Of a stretch of DNA of 64,000 nucleotides, positions 26,591 through 35,843 are shown one piece after another; within the stretch, counting starts at the first letter, position 1; each line of letters starts with the position of its first letter. The position numbers and the translations under genes are program-made. This DNA comes from Catenovulum sediminis (GTDB lineage Bacteria > Pseudomonadota > Gammaproteobacteria > Enterobacterales > Alteromonadaceae): assembly GCF_040270295.1 (NCBI RefSeq), contig NZ_JBELOE010000217.1; one strand, 5' to 3'. Under the pieces are notes generated by a model. That model was given only the letters and a program-made list of their open reading frames with translations, was not told where the DNA came from and did not search any database.

Positions 26591-27901
26591 CTACAATGCT
26601 GTGATAATATTCGTATCCAAACTTGCAGTCTCAACATAGGCCAACTGCTTTTTGTTATAGGCCCTCATTGCTTCAACATTAGCAGTTGAATTGCTCATAC
26701 CATTAATTCTAGAATTCATGATAGCTTGGTAAAAAACGCCATTTGAGCCACTTAACAAACGTCTGAGCCAATTACTATAATCTATTGATTTTAAGCTCAT
26801 ATCATACAAGCCAATTAACCCATCATAAAAAATAGCATACTCTTTGCGAACATGCGTTTCATACTCATTCAAAGCAACTACTTCAGGCAGCTCTTTAGAT
26901 AATATAGAAATAATAGATTTCGCAGATAATACGCCAGCATAAGTCGCTAAATGAACTCCAGATGAAAGCAAAACATCAACAAAGCATGCTGAATCGCCAA
27001 CTAAGACAAGTCCTGGACGCCAAAAACGTTCATAACAGTATGAATAATCACTACAAATGCGAATTGAATCGTATGGTTCCTGTGTAGAAAGTATTGCTTC
27101 TTTTAATAACTTTGACAAAAGTGGAGAGGAATTAATTTGCTGCTGCAAATAAGCATGTTGATCCTTAACCTTTTGCTTAGCACTAGTTACGACACCAACG
27201 CTTGTCAGTGTATTATTTAGCGGTATATGCCAAAGCCAATTTCCATCTAAAGCTTGAAAGCTTACATTTCCTTCTAAGGGTTCAGGAAGTCGCTCACTCC
27301 TCTCATAATAACCCCAAATGGCTTTCTTTTTAAAAAACTTAGAGTGTGTTTTTTTTCCGACGATAGAAGCTAGTTTAGATGATTGACCAGACGCGTCTGC
27401 AACGTAATGAGCACCGATTTTTTCAAGGACACCATTTTCATTTTGGAACTCAACCCCGTTTACCACGCCACCTGTTTCGAGTAACCGCAATACCTTACAA
27501 TTATCGTAAACACATACCCCCTTATTACGGGCATTATCTAATAATATTTTATCAAACTGGCTACGCACTACATTAAATGCATGGGGTGTATCGCTGGAAA
27601 ATTTAGAGCTATTTGCCGCATGACCACCAAAATTTAAATTCCAAGTAGAATTCAAGTCACTGCCCCACGAGAAAGTAGCACCACGTTTTAATGTAAACAA
27701 ATTCTCTAGGTTAGATCTATCAATTCCCAGCAAGTCAAATAAATCGGTAACGGTAGCAGGTAGTAAAGACTCTCCTACCTTATAACGTGGAAAACGGCAT
27801 TTTTCTATAATTAAAACGTCATATCCTGCTTTTGCAACCAAAGTAGCCAGCGTTGATCCAGCTGGCCCACCACCAATTACAATAAGGTCGAAATTAGTCA
27901 T
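26591..27901 (-). CDS. Flavin-dependent halogenase-like monooxygenase
   Basis: This ~436-residue FAD protein has GGGPAGS (dinucleotide binding), RFPRYKVGESLLP and, at about residue 223, WLWHIP, which fits the WxWxIP signature of flavin-dependent halogenases. GLVLVGDSACFVDVLLSSGVHLA aligns with the FxxPxxSSGVHLA segment of phenol/pyrrole-type halogenases, but the Pro is Val here. The catalytic-Lys-type position in KVGES is present. ATG at 27901 has AGGG 5 bp upstream and is preferred over the adjacent ATG at 27904. It is the first gene of the 17-gene operon. The only aromatic residue in the precursor cores is the terminal Trp, an obvious candidate halogenation site. It may instead be a hydroxylase or reductase of the same superfamily. 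Confidence 0.78.
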   Translation of the reverse strand: MTNFDLIVIGGGPAGSTLATLVAKAGYDVLIIEKCRFPRYKVGESLLPATVTDLFDLLGIDRSNLENLFTLKRGATFSWGSDLNSTWNLNFGGHAANSSKFSSDTPHAFNVVRSQFDKILLDNARNKGVCVYDNCKVLRLLETGGVVNGVEFQNENGVLEKIGAHYVADASGQSSKLASIVGKKTHSKFFKKKAIWGYYERSERLPEPLEGNVSFQALDGNWLWHIPLNNTLTSVGVVTSAKQKVKDQHAYLQQQINSSPLLSKLLKEAILSTQEPYDSIRICSDYSYCYERFWRPGLVLVGDSACFVDVLLSSGVHLATYAGVLSAKSIISILSKELPEVVALNEYETHVRKEYAIFYDGLIGLYDMSLKSIDYSNWLRRLLSGSNGVFYQAIMNSRINGMSNSTANVEAMRAYNKKQLAYVETASLDTNIITAL

Positions 27902-27915
27902 CATTTCCCTGAAAC

Positions 27916-27943
27916 ATAATTATATACTGATATTACTATATCA
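27916..27943 (-). promoter_or_regulatory. Possible promoter/operator of the minus-strand RiPP operon
   Basis: The minus strand carries TATAAT just upstream of the halogenase gene. A perfect palindrome, TGATAT-AGTA-ATATCA (27928-27943), overlaps the expected -35 area. The short distance to the start implies a very short leader. The rest of the 27902-28205 gap is AT-rich and shows only the terminator of the neighbouring operon. Confidence 0.35.
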
Positions 27944-28151
27944 ACGAAATCAAATTTACACCATAGTAAATCTGATTAACCTTTTATTAGAAACTCGCAC
28001 AAACTTAAAACATAGCATAAACATAAAATTAGTGTATAGAAAATATGTAAGAAGTTAACTAACGAAATCACACTAAATATAACGCACGATTGGCCTGCTC
28101 TCGTGGAAACTCAATGCGATATCCCTACGGCCCATTAAAATTTTTCACACC

Positions 28152-28176
28152 TAAAAAGAAGGCATCCTTGCCTTTA
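28152..28176 (-). terminator. Rho-independent terminator of the polyol transporter operon
   Basis: On the minus strand, AAGGCA-AGGA-TGCCTT (stem 28159-28174) is followed by CTTTTT, about 30 bp after the stop of the ATPase gene. It separates the polyol operon from the RiPP operon. Confidence 0.65.
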
Positions 28177-28205
28177 ACACTTTGGGAATAGTGAATCTGT
28201 AGAGC

Positions 28206-29246
28206 TTAACCAACAGATGAGATTGCTGGCTTGTCGGCTGTGTCGGATGTAATTGTGTTGCCGGCTTTGTCAAAACGCAGGATCTTATTTTGTGGTGCCG
28301 TTAAATTAATCACATCACCATATTTTAACGGGCATTCTCCATCGGTTTTAACGGTTAATGTACCGGTATTTTCAACATGAACATGCAAAAACGTCTCAGA
28401 GCCTAAATGTTCTATTACGCCTACTTTACCTGTCCATAAGCCATTGTCTTGCGTCACTTGCAAATGTTCAGGACGCACCCCGATACAGTGTGTTGCATCA
28501 CCTGCACTGGGTTGAACATCTATAAAATTCATTTTTGGCGAGCCAATAAACCCAGCAACAAAGCGGTTTACCGGTTTTTGATATAACTCAAGCGGTGTGC
28601 CGACTTGTTCAATCACACCACCATTAAATACGGCGATACGATCGGCCATTGTCATTGCTTCAACCTGATCATGGGTGACATAAATCATGGTGGTATTCAG
28701 ACTTTTATGCAGCTCAGAAATTTCAAGACGCATGTTCACCCGTAACGAGGCATCGAGGTTCGATAAAGGCTCATCGAACAAAAATGCTGACGGCTGGCGT
28801 ACGATTGCACGGCCAATCGCAACCCGTTGACGCTGGCCACCCGATAATTGTCCAGGTTTGCGGTCTAGATAATCTGTTAAATTCAGCATTTTGGCGGCTG
28901 TGGTAATTTTCTCTTCAATAACCTCAGGCTCGACCTTTGCACGTTTCAGCGGAAACGCGATGTTATTTCTCACCGACATATGCGGATAAAGTGCATATGA
29001 TTGAAACACCATCGCCAATCCACGTTTAGCAGGTGGCATGTGGGTGGCGTCTTGCCCGCCAATTTCAATTGTGCCGCTGGTGGTGTCTTCTAAACCGGCG
29101 ATCATCCGTAGTAAAGTAGATTTACCACAACCAGAGGGGCCAACAAATACGATAAATTCACCATCTCGTATCTGTAAGTCTAACGGTTTAATCACGTTTA
29201 CGTCGCCGAAGCTTTTAGTCACTTGTTTTAATGTAATACTTCCCAT
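28206..29246 (-). CDS. smoK: Polyol ABC transporter ATPase (SmoK/MalK-UgpC type)
   Basis: This 346-residue importer ATPase has GPSGCGKSTLLRMIAG (Walker A), LSGGQRQRVAIGRAI (signature), FLFDEPLSNLDA (Walker B) and the TMIYVTHDQVEAMTMADR switch, followed by a MalK-type C-terminal OB/TOBE region (FIGSPKMNF, IGVRPEHLQ). It powers the importer formed by the two permeases upstream and is the last gene of the operon, 11 bp after the permease. The substrate, mannitol/sorbitol type, is deduced from the binding protein at 31043-32350. The symbol is by analogy with smoEFGK. Confidence 0.9.
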   Translation of the reverse strand: MGSITLKQVTKSFGDVNVIKPLDLQIRDGEFIVFVGPSGCGKSTLLRMIAGLEDTTSGTIEIGGQDATHMPPAKRGLAMVFQSYALYPHMSVRNNIAFPLKRAKVEPEVIEEKITTAAKMLNLTDYLDRKPGQLSGGQRQRVAIGRAIVRQPSAFLFDEPLSNLDASLRVNMRLEISELHKSLNTTMIYVTHDQVEAMTMADRIAVFNGGVIEQVGTPLELYQKPVNRFVAGFIGSPKMNFIDVQPSAGDATHCIGVRPEHLQVTQDNGLWTGKVGVIEHLGSETFLHVHVENTGTLTVKTDGECPLKYGDVINLTAPQNKILRFDKAGNTITSDTADKPAISSVG

Positions 29247-29257
29247 TTCAATGCCCT

Positions 29258-30082
29258 CTATTTAACAGCGCCGAAGCTAAGCCCGCGCACTAATTGTTTC
29301 TGGCTGAACCAACCAAGGATAAGAATTGGCACGATGGCCATCACTGAAGCTGCCGATAACTTTGCATAAAACAAACCTTCGGGGCTTGAATAACTGGCAA
29401 TAAATGCCGTTAAAGGTGCGGCATTTGCCGCGGTTAGAATGAGTGTCCAAAAGGCTTCATTCCACGCCAGTATCACGTTAAGTAACATAGTCGATGCAAT
29501 ACCCGGTAACGCAATTGGCAGCAATACATGAAATATTTCGTCTTTAATACTGGCACCATCCATACGCGCCGCTTCAAGAATTTCATGCGGTATTTCTTTA
29601 AAGTAGGTGTATAACATCCAAACCATAATCGGTAAGTTAATGAGTGTCATCACAATCACTAAACCCAGTTTGGTATCTAATAATCCGGTGTCGCGAAACA
29701 GTAAATAAATCGGGATAAGCACACCGACAGGTGGCAACATTTTGGTTGATAACATCCACATTAATAAATTTTTAGTGCGCTTGGTTTGCACAAATGCCAT
29801 AGACCAAGCCGCCGGGATCGCGATTAACAACCCCACTAAACTAGAGCCAACCGATATCACGATAGAGTTCCAAAAATGCTCAAAGTAGGGCGAACGCGCC
29901 AATACATCTGAGTAGTTTTCAAGTGTCCATTCAAACATAAACAGGCTTGGCGAACTGGATATGGCTTCTGCTTCGGTTTTAAAGCTGGTGATCGCAGTCC
30001 ATAAAATAGGGAAAAAGATTAATCCGCTAATGGTCCACGCCAGAATGGTATAAATCGCTTTGGTTTGATTATTTGTATTCAT
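29258..30082 (-). CDS. smoG: Polyol ABC transporter permease (SmoG-like)
   Basis: This 274-residue inner-membrane protein has six predicted membrane helices and the EAA loop EAARMDGASIKDEIFHVLLPIALPG that docks on the ATPase. WTLENYSDVLARSPYFEHFWNSIVI is typical of MalG-type permeases. It lies 5 bp after the partner permease gene and 11 bp before the ATPase gene, and completes the membrane channel of the polyol importer. Confidence 0.88.
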   Translation of the reverse strand: MNTNNQTKAIYTILAWTISGLIFFPILWTAITSFKTEAEAISSSPSLFMFEWTLENYSDVLARSPYFEHFWNSIVISVGSSLVGLLIAIPAAWSMAFVQTKRTKNLLMWMLSTKMLPPVGVLIPIYLLFRDTGLLDTKLGLVIVMTLINLPIMVWMLYTYFKEIPHEILEAARMDGASIKDEIFHVLLPIALPGIASTMLLNVILAWNEAFWTLILTAANAAPLTAFIASYSSPEGLFYAKLSAASVMAIVPILILGWFSQKQLVRGLSFGAVK

Positions 30083-30087
30083 CGCTT

Positions 30088-30960
30088 TTAACCCTCTAGG
30101 TTTTTACCAATTAAACGCATTAAGAAAATGGCCACTATATTGGCAATAATGACTGCGACGATACCGCCGGCAGAACCGCCACCGACGTCAAACTGCAATA
30201 ACGACTGGGTGTAAATTAGGTAAGTAATATTGGTAGATGCGTAACCCGGACCACCGCTGGTTGTCACTAATATTTCGGCAAATATTGACAATAAAAAGAT
30301 GGTTTCTATTAAGATAACCGCTGTTACCGCGCGCGACAGATGCGGCACGACAATATAAATAAACTTACTGAATGGGCCTGCACCGTCTAATTCGGCTGCT
30401 TCAAGTTGTTCGCGATCAAGCGACTGAATGGCTGTCAGTAAAATTAATGCGGCAAATGGTAGCCACTGCCAAGACACAATAATAATGATGGATAACAACG
30501 GCATTTCGGCAAAAAAATCAACCGGTGTGACACCGATAAACTCAGCAAAATGGGCAAATAAACCATTTACTGGGTTCATAAACATATTTTTCCAAACCAA
30601 CGCGGATACGGTCGGCATTACAAAAAACGGAGCTAAAACCATAATGCGTACATAGTTTCGTCCCCAAATGGCTTGATCGAGCAATATAGCTAAACCAATT
30701 CCACCGCCAATTGTGATAAATAACACACCCAATACCAGCAATAAGGTATTAAAAAATGATTCAATAAATGCAGGATCGGTTAAAAAGAACTCGTAATTCA
30801 TCAAGCCTATGAATGCATTGTCGCCTGGCATCAGCAAGTTATAATCTAAAAATGAGAAATATAACGTCATGCAAAGTGGCACTATCATCCATATCAGTAA
30901 CAAACTAACGGATGGGAGCAGCATCAATTTGGCTAAGGTACGAGAGTGAGTTGTCGCCAT
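30088..30960 (-). CDS. smoF: Polyol ABC transporter permease (SmoF-like)
   Basis: This 290-residue MalF-type permease has six membrane helices and the EAA loop EQLEAAELDGAGPFSKFIYIVVPHL. The N-terminus (LAKLMLLPSVSLLLIWMIVPLCMTLYFSF) is the standard first helix. It is encoded 82 bp after the binding-protein gene. It pairs with the SmoG-like protein to import a sugar alcohol. Confidence 0.88.
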   Translation of the reverse strand: MATTHSRTLAKLMLLPSVSLLLIWMIVPLCMTLYFSFLDYNLLMPGDNAFIGLMNYEFFLTDPAFIESFFNTLLLVLGVLFITIGGGIGLAILLDQAIWGRNYVRIMVLAPFFVMPTVSALVWKNMFMNPVNGLFAHFAEFIGVTPVDFFAEMPLLSIIIIVSWQWLPFAALILLTAIQSLDREQLEAAELDGAGPFSKFIYIVVPHLSRAVTAVILIETIFLLSIFAEILVTTSGGPGYASTNITYLIYTQSLLQFDVGGGSAGGIVAVIIANIVAIFLMRLIGKNLEG

Positions 30961-31042
30961 GGTCCAGCCCTCTTACTAAAACTCTTACTAAAAAAATTAG
31001 AGGTAAATCAGCCGCTAACTGCAGCTGACTTACCCGGAATGA

Positions 31043-32350
31043 CTACTTGATATACCGTGCTCTACGCATGGTTCTTTCAACTAGGCGTTGTGAGTTTTGC
31101 AAAGCCTGTTCAACGCTCATTTGGCCAGTCAGTGCAGCACTAAATTGCTGGCCCACTGCTGTGCCCATGCCCTGAAATTCGGGGATTGCGACAAATTGCA
31201 TACCGACATACGGTACGGGCTTAACGGTTGGGTTAACCGGATCGGCCGATTGTATTGAGTCCAGTGTAATTTGCGCAAAAGGCGCAGCTTTTAAATAGTC
31301 AGGATTATTGTATAAAGAGATACGCGTACCCGGCGGCACCTTAGCCCAGCCTTTTTGGCTGGCTACTAATGCTAAGTACTCTTTTGACGTCGCCCAGCTG
31401 ATAAATTTCATTGCTGCGTCTGATTTTTTACTGCTTGAAGGGATCGCCAAAGACCAAGCCCACAACCAGTTACCTCGCTTGCCAAGGCCATTATCGGGCG
31501 CCAATGCAAAACCGACTTGGTTAGCAACTTGCGAGTCTTTTTCATTTGTTACAAATGCGCCTGCGACGGTTGCATCAATCCAGATCCCACATTTTCCGGT
31601 TTGGAATAAAGCAAGATTTTCATTAAAGCCATTTGCGGACGAACCGGGCGGTCCATACTTTTTCATTAAATCAACATAGTAATTGAGGGTATTTTTCCAC
31701 TCTGGTGTGTTGAATTGGGGTCGCCAGTTTTCATCAAACCAACGAGCGCCAAATGAGTTAGACATAGAGGTAATCAAAGCAATATTTTCACCCCACCCAG
31801 CTTTACCGCGCAGGCAAATACCATAAACGCCTGCCTCTTTATCTGTCATCGCGGCCGCTGCTTTGCGGATAAAATCCCAGCTTGGCGCTTTTGGCATTTC
31901 TAATCCGGCTTTTTCCATTAGATCAGTGCGGTACATCACCATTGAACTTTCACCGTAAAATGGAGCTGCGTATAGTTTGCCTTCTGCTGTTAATCCACTT
32001 CTGATCGCAGGTAACAGATCGTCCAAATCATATGACGGACCTAGATTATCCAGCGATTTTAGCCAACCTTGTTTTCCCCAAATCGGCACTTCATATGTGC
32101 CTATTGTCATAACATCATATTGACCACCTCGGGTCGCAACATCGGTTGTAACGCGCTGACGCAGAATATTTTCTTCCAGTGTTACCCACTTTAAGTTGAT
32201 ATTCGGGTGTTTCTTTTCAAAATCGCTGCTGAGTTCTTTCATGGTGATCATGTCACCATTATTAACGGTCGCAATGGTGATGGTTTCTGCATTGACGGTC
32301 GTGCTTAAAGCAAGCGCACCGCACAACATCATAGATAGTTTTTTAAACAT
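31043..32350 (-). CDS. smoE: Mannitol/sorbitol-type periplasmic binding protein (SmoE-like)
   Basis: This 435-residue protein has a signal peptide (MFKKLSMMLCGALALSTTVNA) and an extracellular solute-binding family 1 fold. The segments ITIATVNNGDMITM, WVTLEENILRQRVTTDVATRGG, DVMTIGTYEVPIWGKQGWL, PFYGESSMVMYRTDL, GICLRGKAGWGEN and WATSKEYLALVA closely match SmoE/MtlE polyol-binding proteins from alpha- and gammaproteobacteria. It captures mannitol or sorbitol in the periplasm; mannitol is abundant in brown algae, fitting a marine host. The exact polyol preference cannot be read from the sequence. Confidence 0.88.
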   Translation of the reverse strand: MFKKLSMMLCGALALSTTVNAETITIATVNNGDMITMKELSSDFEKKHPNINLKWVTLEENILRQRVTTDVATRGGQYDVMTIGTYEVPIWGKQGWLKSLDNLGPSYDLDDLLPAIRSGLTAEGKLYAAPFYGESSMVMYRTDLMEKAGLEMPKAPSWDFIRKAAAAMTDKEAGVYGICLRGKAGWGENIALITSMSNSFGARWFDENWRPQFNTPEWKNTLNYYVDLMKKYGPPGSSANGFNENLALFQTGKCGIWIDATVAGAFVTNEKDSQVANQVGFALAPDNGLGKRGNWLWAWSLAIPSSSKKSDAAMKFISWATSKEYLALVASQKGWAKVPPGTRISLYNNPDYLKAAPFAQITLDSIQSADPVNPTVKPVPYVGMQFVAIPEFQGMGTAVGQQFSAALTGQMSVEQALQNSQRLVERTMRRARYIK

Positions 32351-32362
32351 TTTGGAACCCCA

Positions 32363-33739
32363 CTAAAATTTAACTGATAGTTCAGATGTAACGCCGCTAA
32401 AACCTTGGCCAATTTGACCACCAGAGTTAACACCTTCATCCTGGTCAACATATTCAAACTTCCACAATGTGCGCTCGTTTAACCAATAACCCGCGCCAAC
32501 CTGTAAACGAGTGACTTCGTTATCTGATTGTTCAATTAAATCAGATGTATTTTCCGCAGCAGAGTAACGCGCCGCTAAATAAAATTTGTTGGGAAGCAAA
32601 TACTGCTGCGCTTCCAGCACCCAATAATCAACAGAACTATCCCCTTTGATCACGTTGTTTGAATCAAAAGTTGTACCTTCTGGATCAGCAACACCATTGC
32701 TGCCAAAATAAGTAATACCTGCAACGGCATTGCCTGCTGTATCTGCAAAAGTATAGTCGTCGGCAGATTGTCCGAGCATAAAGATCACACTGGTTTGCTC
32801 AGTAGGTTGATACGCTAAGTTCAGTTGTACAATGGATTGATTAAGGCCCGGCAATGCACCAACATGCGTGTCACGCTCACTGGATGCAGACGCTGAGAAG
32901 TTGTAGTTTTCGCCGTCACCGAAACGGTAGTTGGTGGTTGTGACACCGCTCAGGCTTGCCATGCCATTTTCAAAAGTCGGTTGGTCGCCTTGATTCGCTT
33001 TAAATAAGTTTAGGCCAGCTTTAAATCCGCCGGCAAATTCTAACGTCCCTTGCAGTCGATAGTTGTAACCACGATCTTGTTGAAACGCTTCGCCAAAGCT
33101 TGAGGTGGTCATATGCCCTGCCACGTTGTACGCGCGAATAAAACCCTTGTCATACGACTGGCTATAGCTTAATTGAATTCCGTTTTCGGCTGTTGCGTAA
33201 TCTGTAATGCCATTACCGATCAGTGCATTACCTTGGTTGTCTGCCCCATCTTGAAAACCTTTAAACTGGAATGGTGCAGCACCAATATTGCCGATACGAA
33301 GCGTTAAGTCGTTATTGTTTTTCGTGGTTTCGCTTAACCCTAAAAGGTCAAACTCAATGCCGGCAAAATCCTGGTGGAACGAAAAGTCACGATCACCATT
33401 ATTGCCAAAGTCATTCGGTTCTTCTGCAATATCTACATCGGCGGTGATGTGTTCGGTGATCTTAAATTTAAACTGTAAATTAACGCGAAGACGACCAAAC
33501 CCACCGGCTTGTTCTTCATCTTCTGGCCGAAAAGCACCTTCTTTTGCTTGTATCGATTGATAGTTTTGCATTGCCAAAAAATTTACATGCACTCGCCCAT
33601 CTAAAAATTCATTGGCTTCTGCAGCCTGTGCATATGCTGAAGCTGATGCTGCAATAATCGCAGATGCCAGCAGGCTTAATTTTGACTGCCATGGGTTAGA
33701 ACGCGTGTTTTTTAATTTGCCAGTTACTGTATTTAGCAT
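32363..33739 (-). CDS. Outer-membrane beta-barrel porin of the polyol operon
   Basis: This 458-residue protein has a long N-terminus followed by a signal peptide (LSLLASAIIAASASAYAQA) and many amphipathic strands, ending with the outer-membrane C-terminal Phe (SELSVKF). It resembles Alteromonadales porins of the OprO/OprP-like or DUF-type class (DFAGIEFDLLGL, LRIGNIGAAPFQFKGFQDGADNQGN). It is the first gene of the operon, 12 bp before the binding-protein gene, so it is likely the outer-membrane entry for the polyol. Barrel nature is secure; selectivity is inferred. Confidence 0.75.
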   Translation of the reverse strand: MLNTVTGKLKNTRSNPWQSKLSLLASAIIAASASAYAQAAEANEFLDGRVHVNFLAMQNYQSIQAKEGAFRPEDEEQAGGFGRLRVNLQFKFKITEHITADVDIAEEPNDFGNNGDRDFSFHQDFAGIEFDLLGLSETTKNNNDLTLRIGNIGAAPFQFKGFQDGADNQGNALIGNGITDYATAENGIQLSYSQSYDKGFIRAYNVAGHMTTSSFGEAFQQDRGYNYRLQGTLEFAGGFKAGLNLFKANQGDQPTFENGMASLSGVTTTNYRFGDGENYNFSASASSERDTHVGALPGLNQSIVQLNLAYQPTEQTSVIFMLGQSADDYTFADTAGNAVAGITYFGSNGVADPEGTTFDSNNVIKGDSSVDYWVLEAQQYLLPNKFYLAARYSAAENTSDLIEQSDNEVTRLQVGAGYWLNERTLWKFEYVDQDEGVNSGGQIGQGFSGVTSELSVKF

Positions 33740-33813
33740 GGGAAATCCTCTTCGTTAATCGACGGTTTTTTGTATTTTGTTAAAACTAAGCTGAGCATAT
33801 TATCGCACCACAC

Positions 33814-33849
33814 ATATCGATCATATGCCCACGTCATGAGTATATGACC
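33814..33849. promoter_or_regulatory. Two palindromes in the divergent polyol control region
   Basis: CATAT-CGATC-ATATG (33814-33828) and GTCAT-GAGTAT-ATGAC (33834-33849) are centred about 20 bp apart, two helical turns, between the porin gene and the divergent HAD/SorC genes. The location suits operators for the SorC-type regulator at 34846. The rest of the 33740-34167 gap is AT-rich without further clear structure. Confidence 0.45.
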
Positions 33850-34167
33850 AAATAACAAAATCAATGTCAACAAAGTTTAAATAAAATAAATATCATTTAT
33901 TTACATAAAAACAACAAAAACCATTAAATACAATAAGTTAAGCACGTAAAATTAAATTACATTTTTTAAACAAAAAACAACACACCAGAGCTAATGCCCA
34001 CAAAAAGATTATTTACACACCCAAAATTCACTTTATAGTCGAAGCAAAACACGCAAAACCCCCAAATCTAGGCCGATGTATAATTGACAAAAAGACAACA
34101 TAATAGGAACATGCTCAATTATAGAGCGTATGCTCGGCATGTATCGAATGACCGCCAGAGGTATCCA

Positions 34168-34833
34168 GTGCAAAGAAACTATGAGCTCATTATTTTTGAT
34201 TGTGACGGCGTGGTAATTGACAGCGAAATCATCAGTGCCAGCGTGCTTGTTGAAAAACTGAACGCCTGTGACGTAAAAGTTGATTTAAATTATGTACTGT
34301 CTCATTTTTTAGGGCGCAGTTTTCCAACCGTTCGTAAACTAATTGAAGATACTTTCTCAATTCGCCTAAGTGATGGTTTTGAAGCAGACTACCGAAATAC
34401 ATTATTGGCACGTTTTCAAACGGAGCTGCACGAAACCAACGGTTTTTCGGCTATGTTGTCGGCGCTTAAAATTAAAAAATGTATTGCCACCAGCAGCAGC
34501 CCAAAACGGGTTTCCGGTTCATTAAGTCAACTGAATTTAACGGATGATTTTGGCCAAAATGTGTTTACAGCAAGTGAAGTAAAACAAGGTAAACCGGCCC
34601 CCGATTTGTTTTTACACGCAGCAAAAACAATGGGCATTAACCCGGAAAATTGCTTGGTTATTGAAGATAGCCCACCTGGGATACAAGCCGGATTAGCCGC
34701 TAATATGACAGTGATTCATTACCGGGGCGGCGCGCATTTAGTTAAATCAACGCCGACAAAGCTTGAGCCAAGTGTACAAGTAATCAGTCACTGGAAAGAA
34801 TTAATCAGTTTATATCCACATTTATTTAAATAA
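34168..34833 (+). CDS. HAD-superfamily phosphatase/phosphoglucomutase-like
   Basis: This HAD hydrolase has all core motifs: IFDCDGVVIDSE (nucleophile Asp and acid Asp), IATSSSPKR (motif II), KPAPDLFLHAAKTMG with the motif III Lys, and CLVIEDSPPGIQAGLAA (motif IV). The GTG at 34168, with AGAGG upstream, gives a protein starting MQRNYELIIFDCDG, the normal family start. Upstream frames (ATG 34111, TTG 34084) would add 19-28 residues not typical of the family. It is likely a sugar- or polyol-phosphate phosphatase. HAD genes commonly accompany Smo-type transporters. It is followed 12 bp later by the SorC regulator. Confidence 0.82.
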   Translation: MQRNYELIIFDCDGVVIDSEIISASVLVEKLNACDVKVDLNYVLSHFLGRSFPTVRKLIEDTFSIRLSDGFEADYRNTLLARFQTELHETNGFSAMLSALKIKKCIATSSSPKRVSGSLSQLNLTDDFGQNVFTASEVKQGKPAPDLFLHAAKTMGINPENCLVIEDSPPGIQAGLAANMTVIHYRGGAHLVKSTPTKLEPSVQVISHWKELISLYPHLFK

Positions 34834-34845
34834 TTGGAAAGTATT

Positions 34846-35802
34846 ATGACAAGTAAATCGTCCTCAGAGCTAAAACGCCTAGAAGACGCAGCAAGAGCCG
34901 CTTGGCTATATTATGTTGCAAAAAATACCCAAGATGAAATTGCACAAAAATTAGATGTATCTCGCCAGTCGGCTCAGCGTTTAGTTGCGCTGGCGGTTAA
35001 CGAAGGTTTGATCAAGGTTCGCCTTGATCATCCCATCAGCGCGTGTATGGATTTAGCCGCACAACTGAAAAAAAAATACAATTTAATAGAATGTGAAATT
35101 GTCCCAACCGACCCAAGTGCACCCGATGATAATACCGGTTTGGCACAAGCTTCAGCGCATATTCTTGAGCGTTATTTAAGATCAGATCAACCTCGTACTT
35201 TGGCATTTGGTACCGGCCGCGCATTAAAAGCGATGGTTGATGAGCTGCCAACAATGCAATGTGCACAGCATAAAATTGTTTCACTTGTCGGCAATATGAT
35301 GAAAGATGGCTCGGCTTCTGCGTTTGATATTGTGGTGAGTATGGCGAATCGAATCAATGCAAAACATTACCCGATGCCACTGCCAGTGATCGCCAGCTCA
35401 GAACAAGAAAAGTTGATTTTGCACAGCTTATTTTCGGTTAAAAGTATCTTTAAGTTAATTGAACAGGCTGATGCGACTTTTGTAGGTGTCGGCCATATTA
35501 CCGATAATCCGCCCTTATTGGTGGATGGTTTTATTCAGGAAGAAGAGTTACAACAAGCCAAACAAGACGGCGCGGCGGGCGAAATAATCAGCTGGATATA
35601 CAATCAAAATGGCCAAATATTAGATAACGCCATTATTGAACGCGTAGTCAGCGCGCCGCTGCATCCCGAAACAGACAAACCTGTTTATGGTATTGCCGCC
35701 GGCTCGCATAAAGTATCCGCCATTCGCGCTGCATTAAACGGTCGTTTAATCAATTCTCTGATCACCAACGAATATACTGCAAAGCAATTATTGGCGGATT
35801 AA
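34846..35802 (+). CDS. SorC/DeoR-type sugar-binding transcriptional regulator
   Basis: This 318-residue protein starts at ATG 34846 with GGAAAG 6 bp upstream. It has an N-terminal HTH (AWLYYVAKNTQDEIAQKLDVSRQSAQRLVALAVNEGLI) and a SorC C-terminal sugar-binding domain (LAFGTGRALKAMVDEL, IVSLVGNM, FVGVGHI, GAAGEIISWIYNQNG, YGIAAGSHKVSAIRAALNG). Such proteins sense a phosphorylated sugar or polyol. Divergent placement next to the polyol importer makes it the probable regulator of both transcription units. Assignment is firm; the effector is inferred. Confidence 0.9.
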   Translation: MTSKSSSELKRLEDAARAAWLYYVAKNTQDEIAQKLDVSRQSAQRLVALAVNEGLIKVRLDHPISACMDLAAQLKKKYNLIECEIVPTDPSAPDDNTGLAQASAHILERYLRSDQPRTLAFGTGRALKAMVDELPTMQCAQHKIVSLVGNMMKDGSASAFDIVVSMANRINAKHYPMPLPVIASSEQEKLILHSLFSVKSIFKLIEQADATFVGVGHITDNPPLLVDGFIQEEELQQAKQDGAAGEIISWIYNQNGQILDNAIIERVVSAPLHPETDKPVYGIAAGSHKVSAIRAALNGRLINSLITNEYTAKQLLAD

Positions 35803-35843
35803 TATAAAAAAGCCGTGAGAATTTTGCTTCGGTTAAGCTTTTG

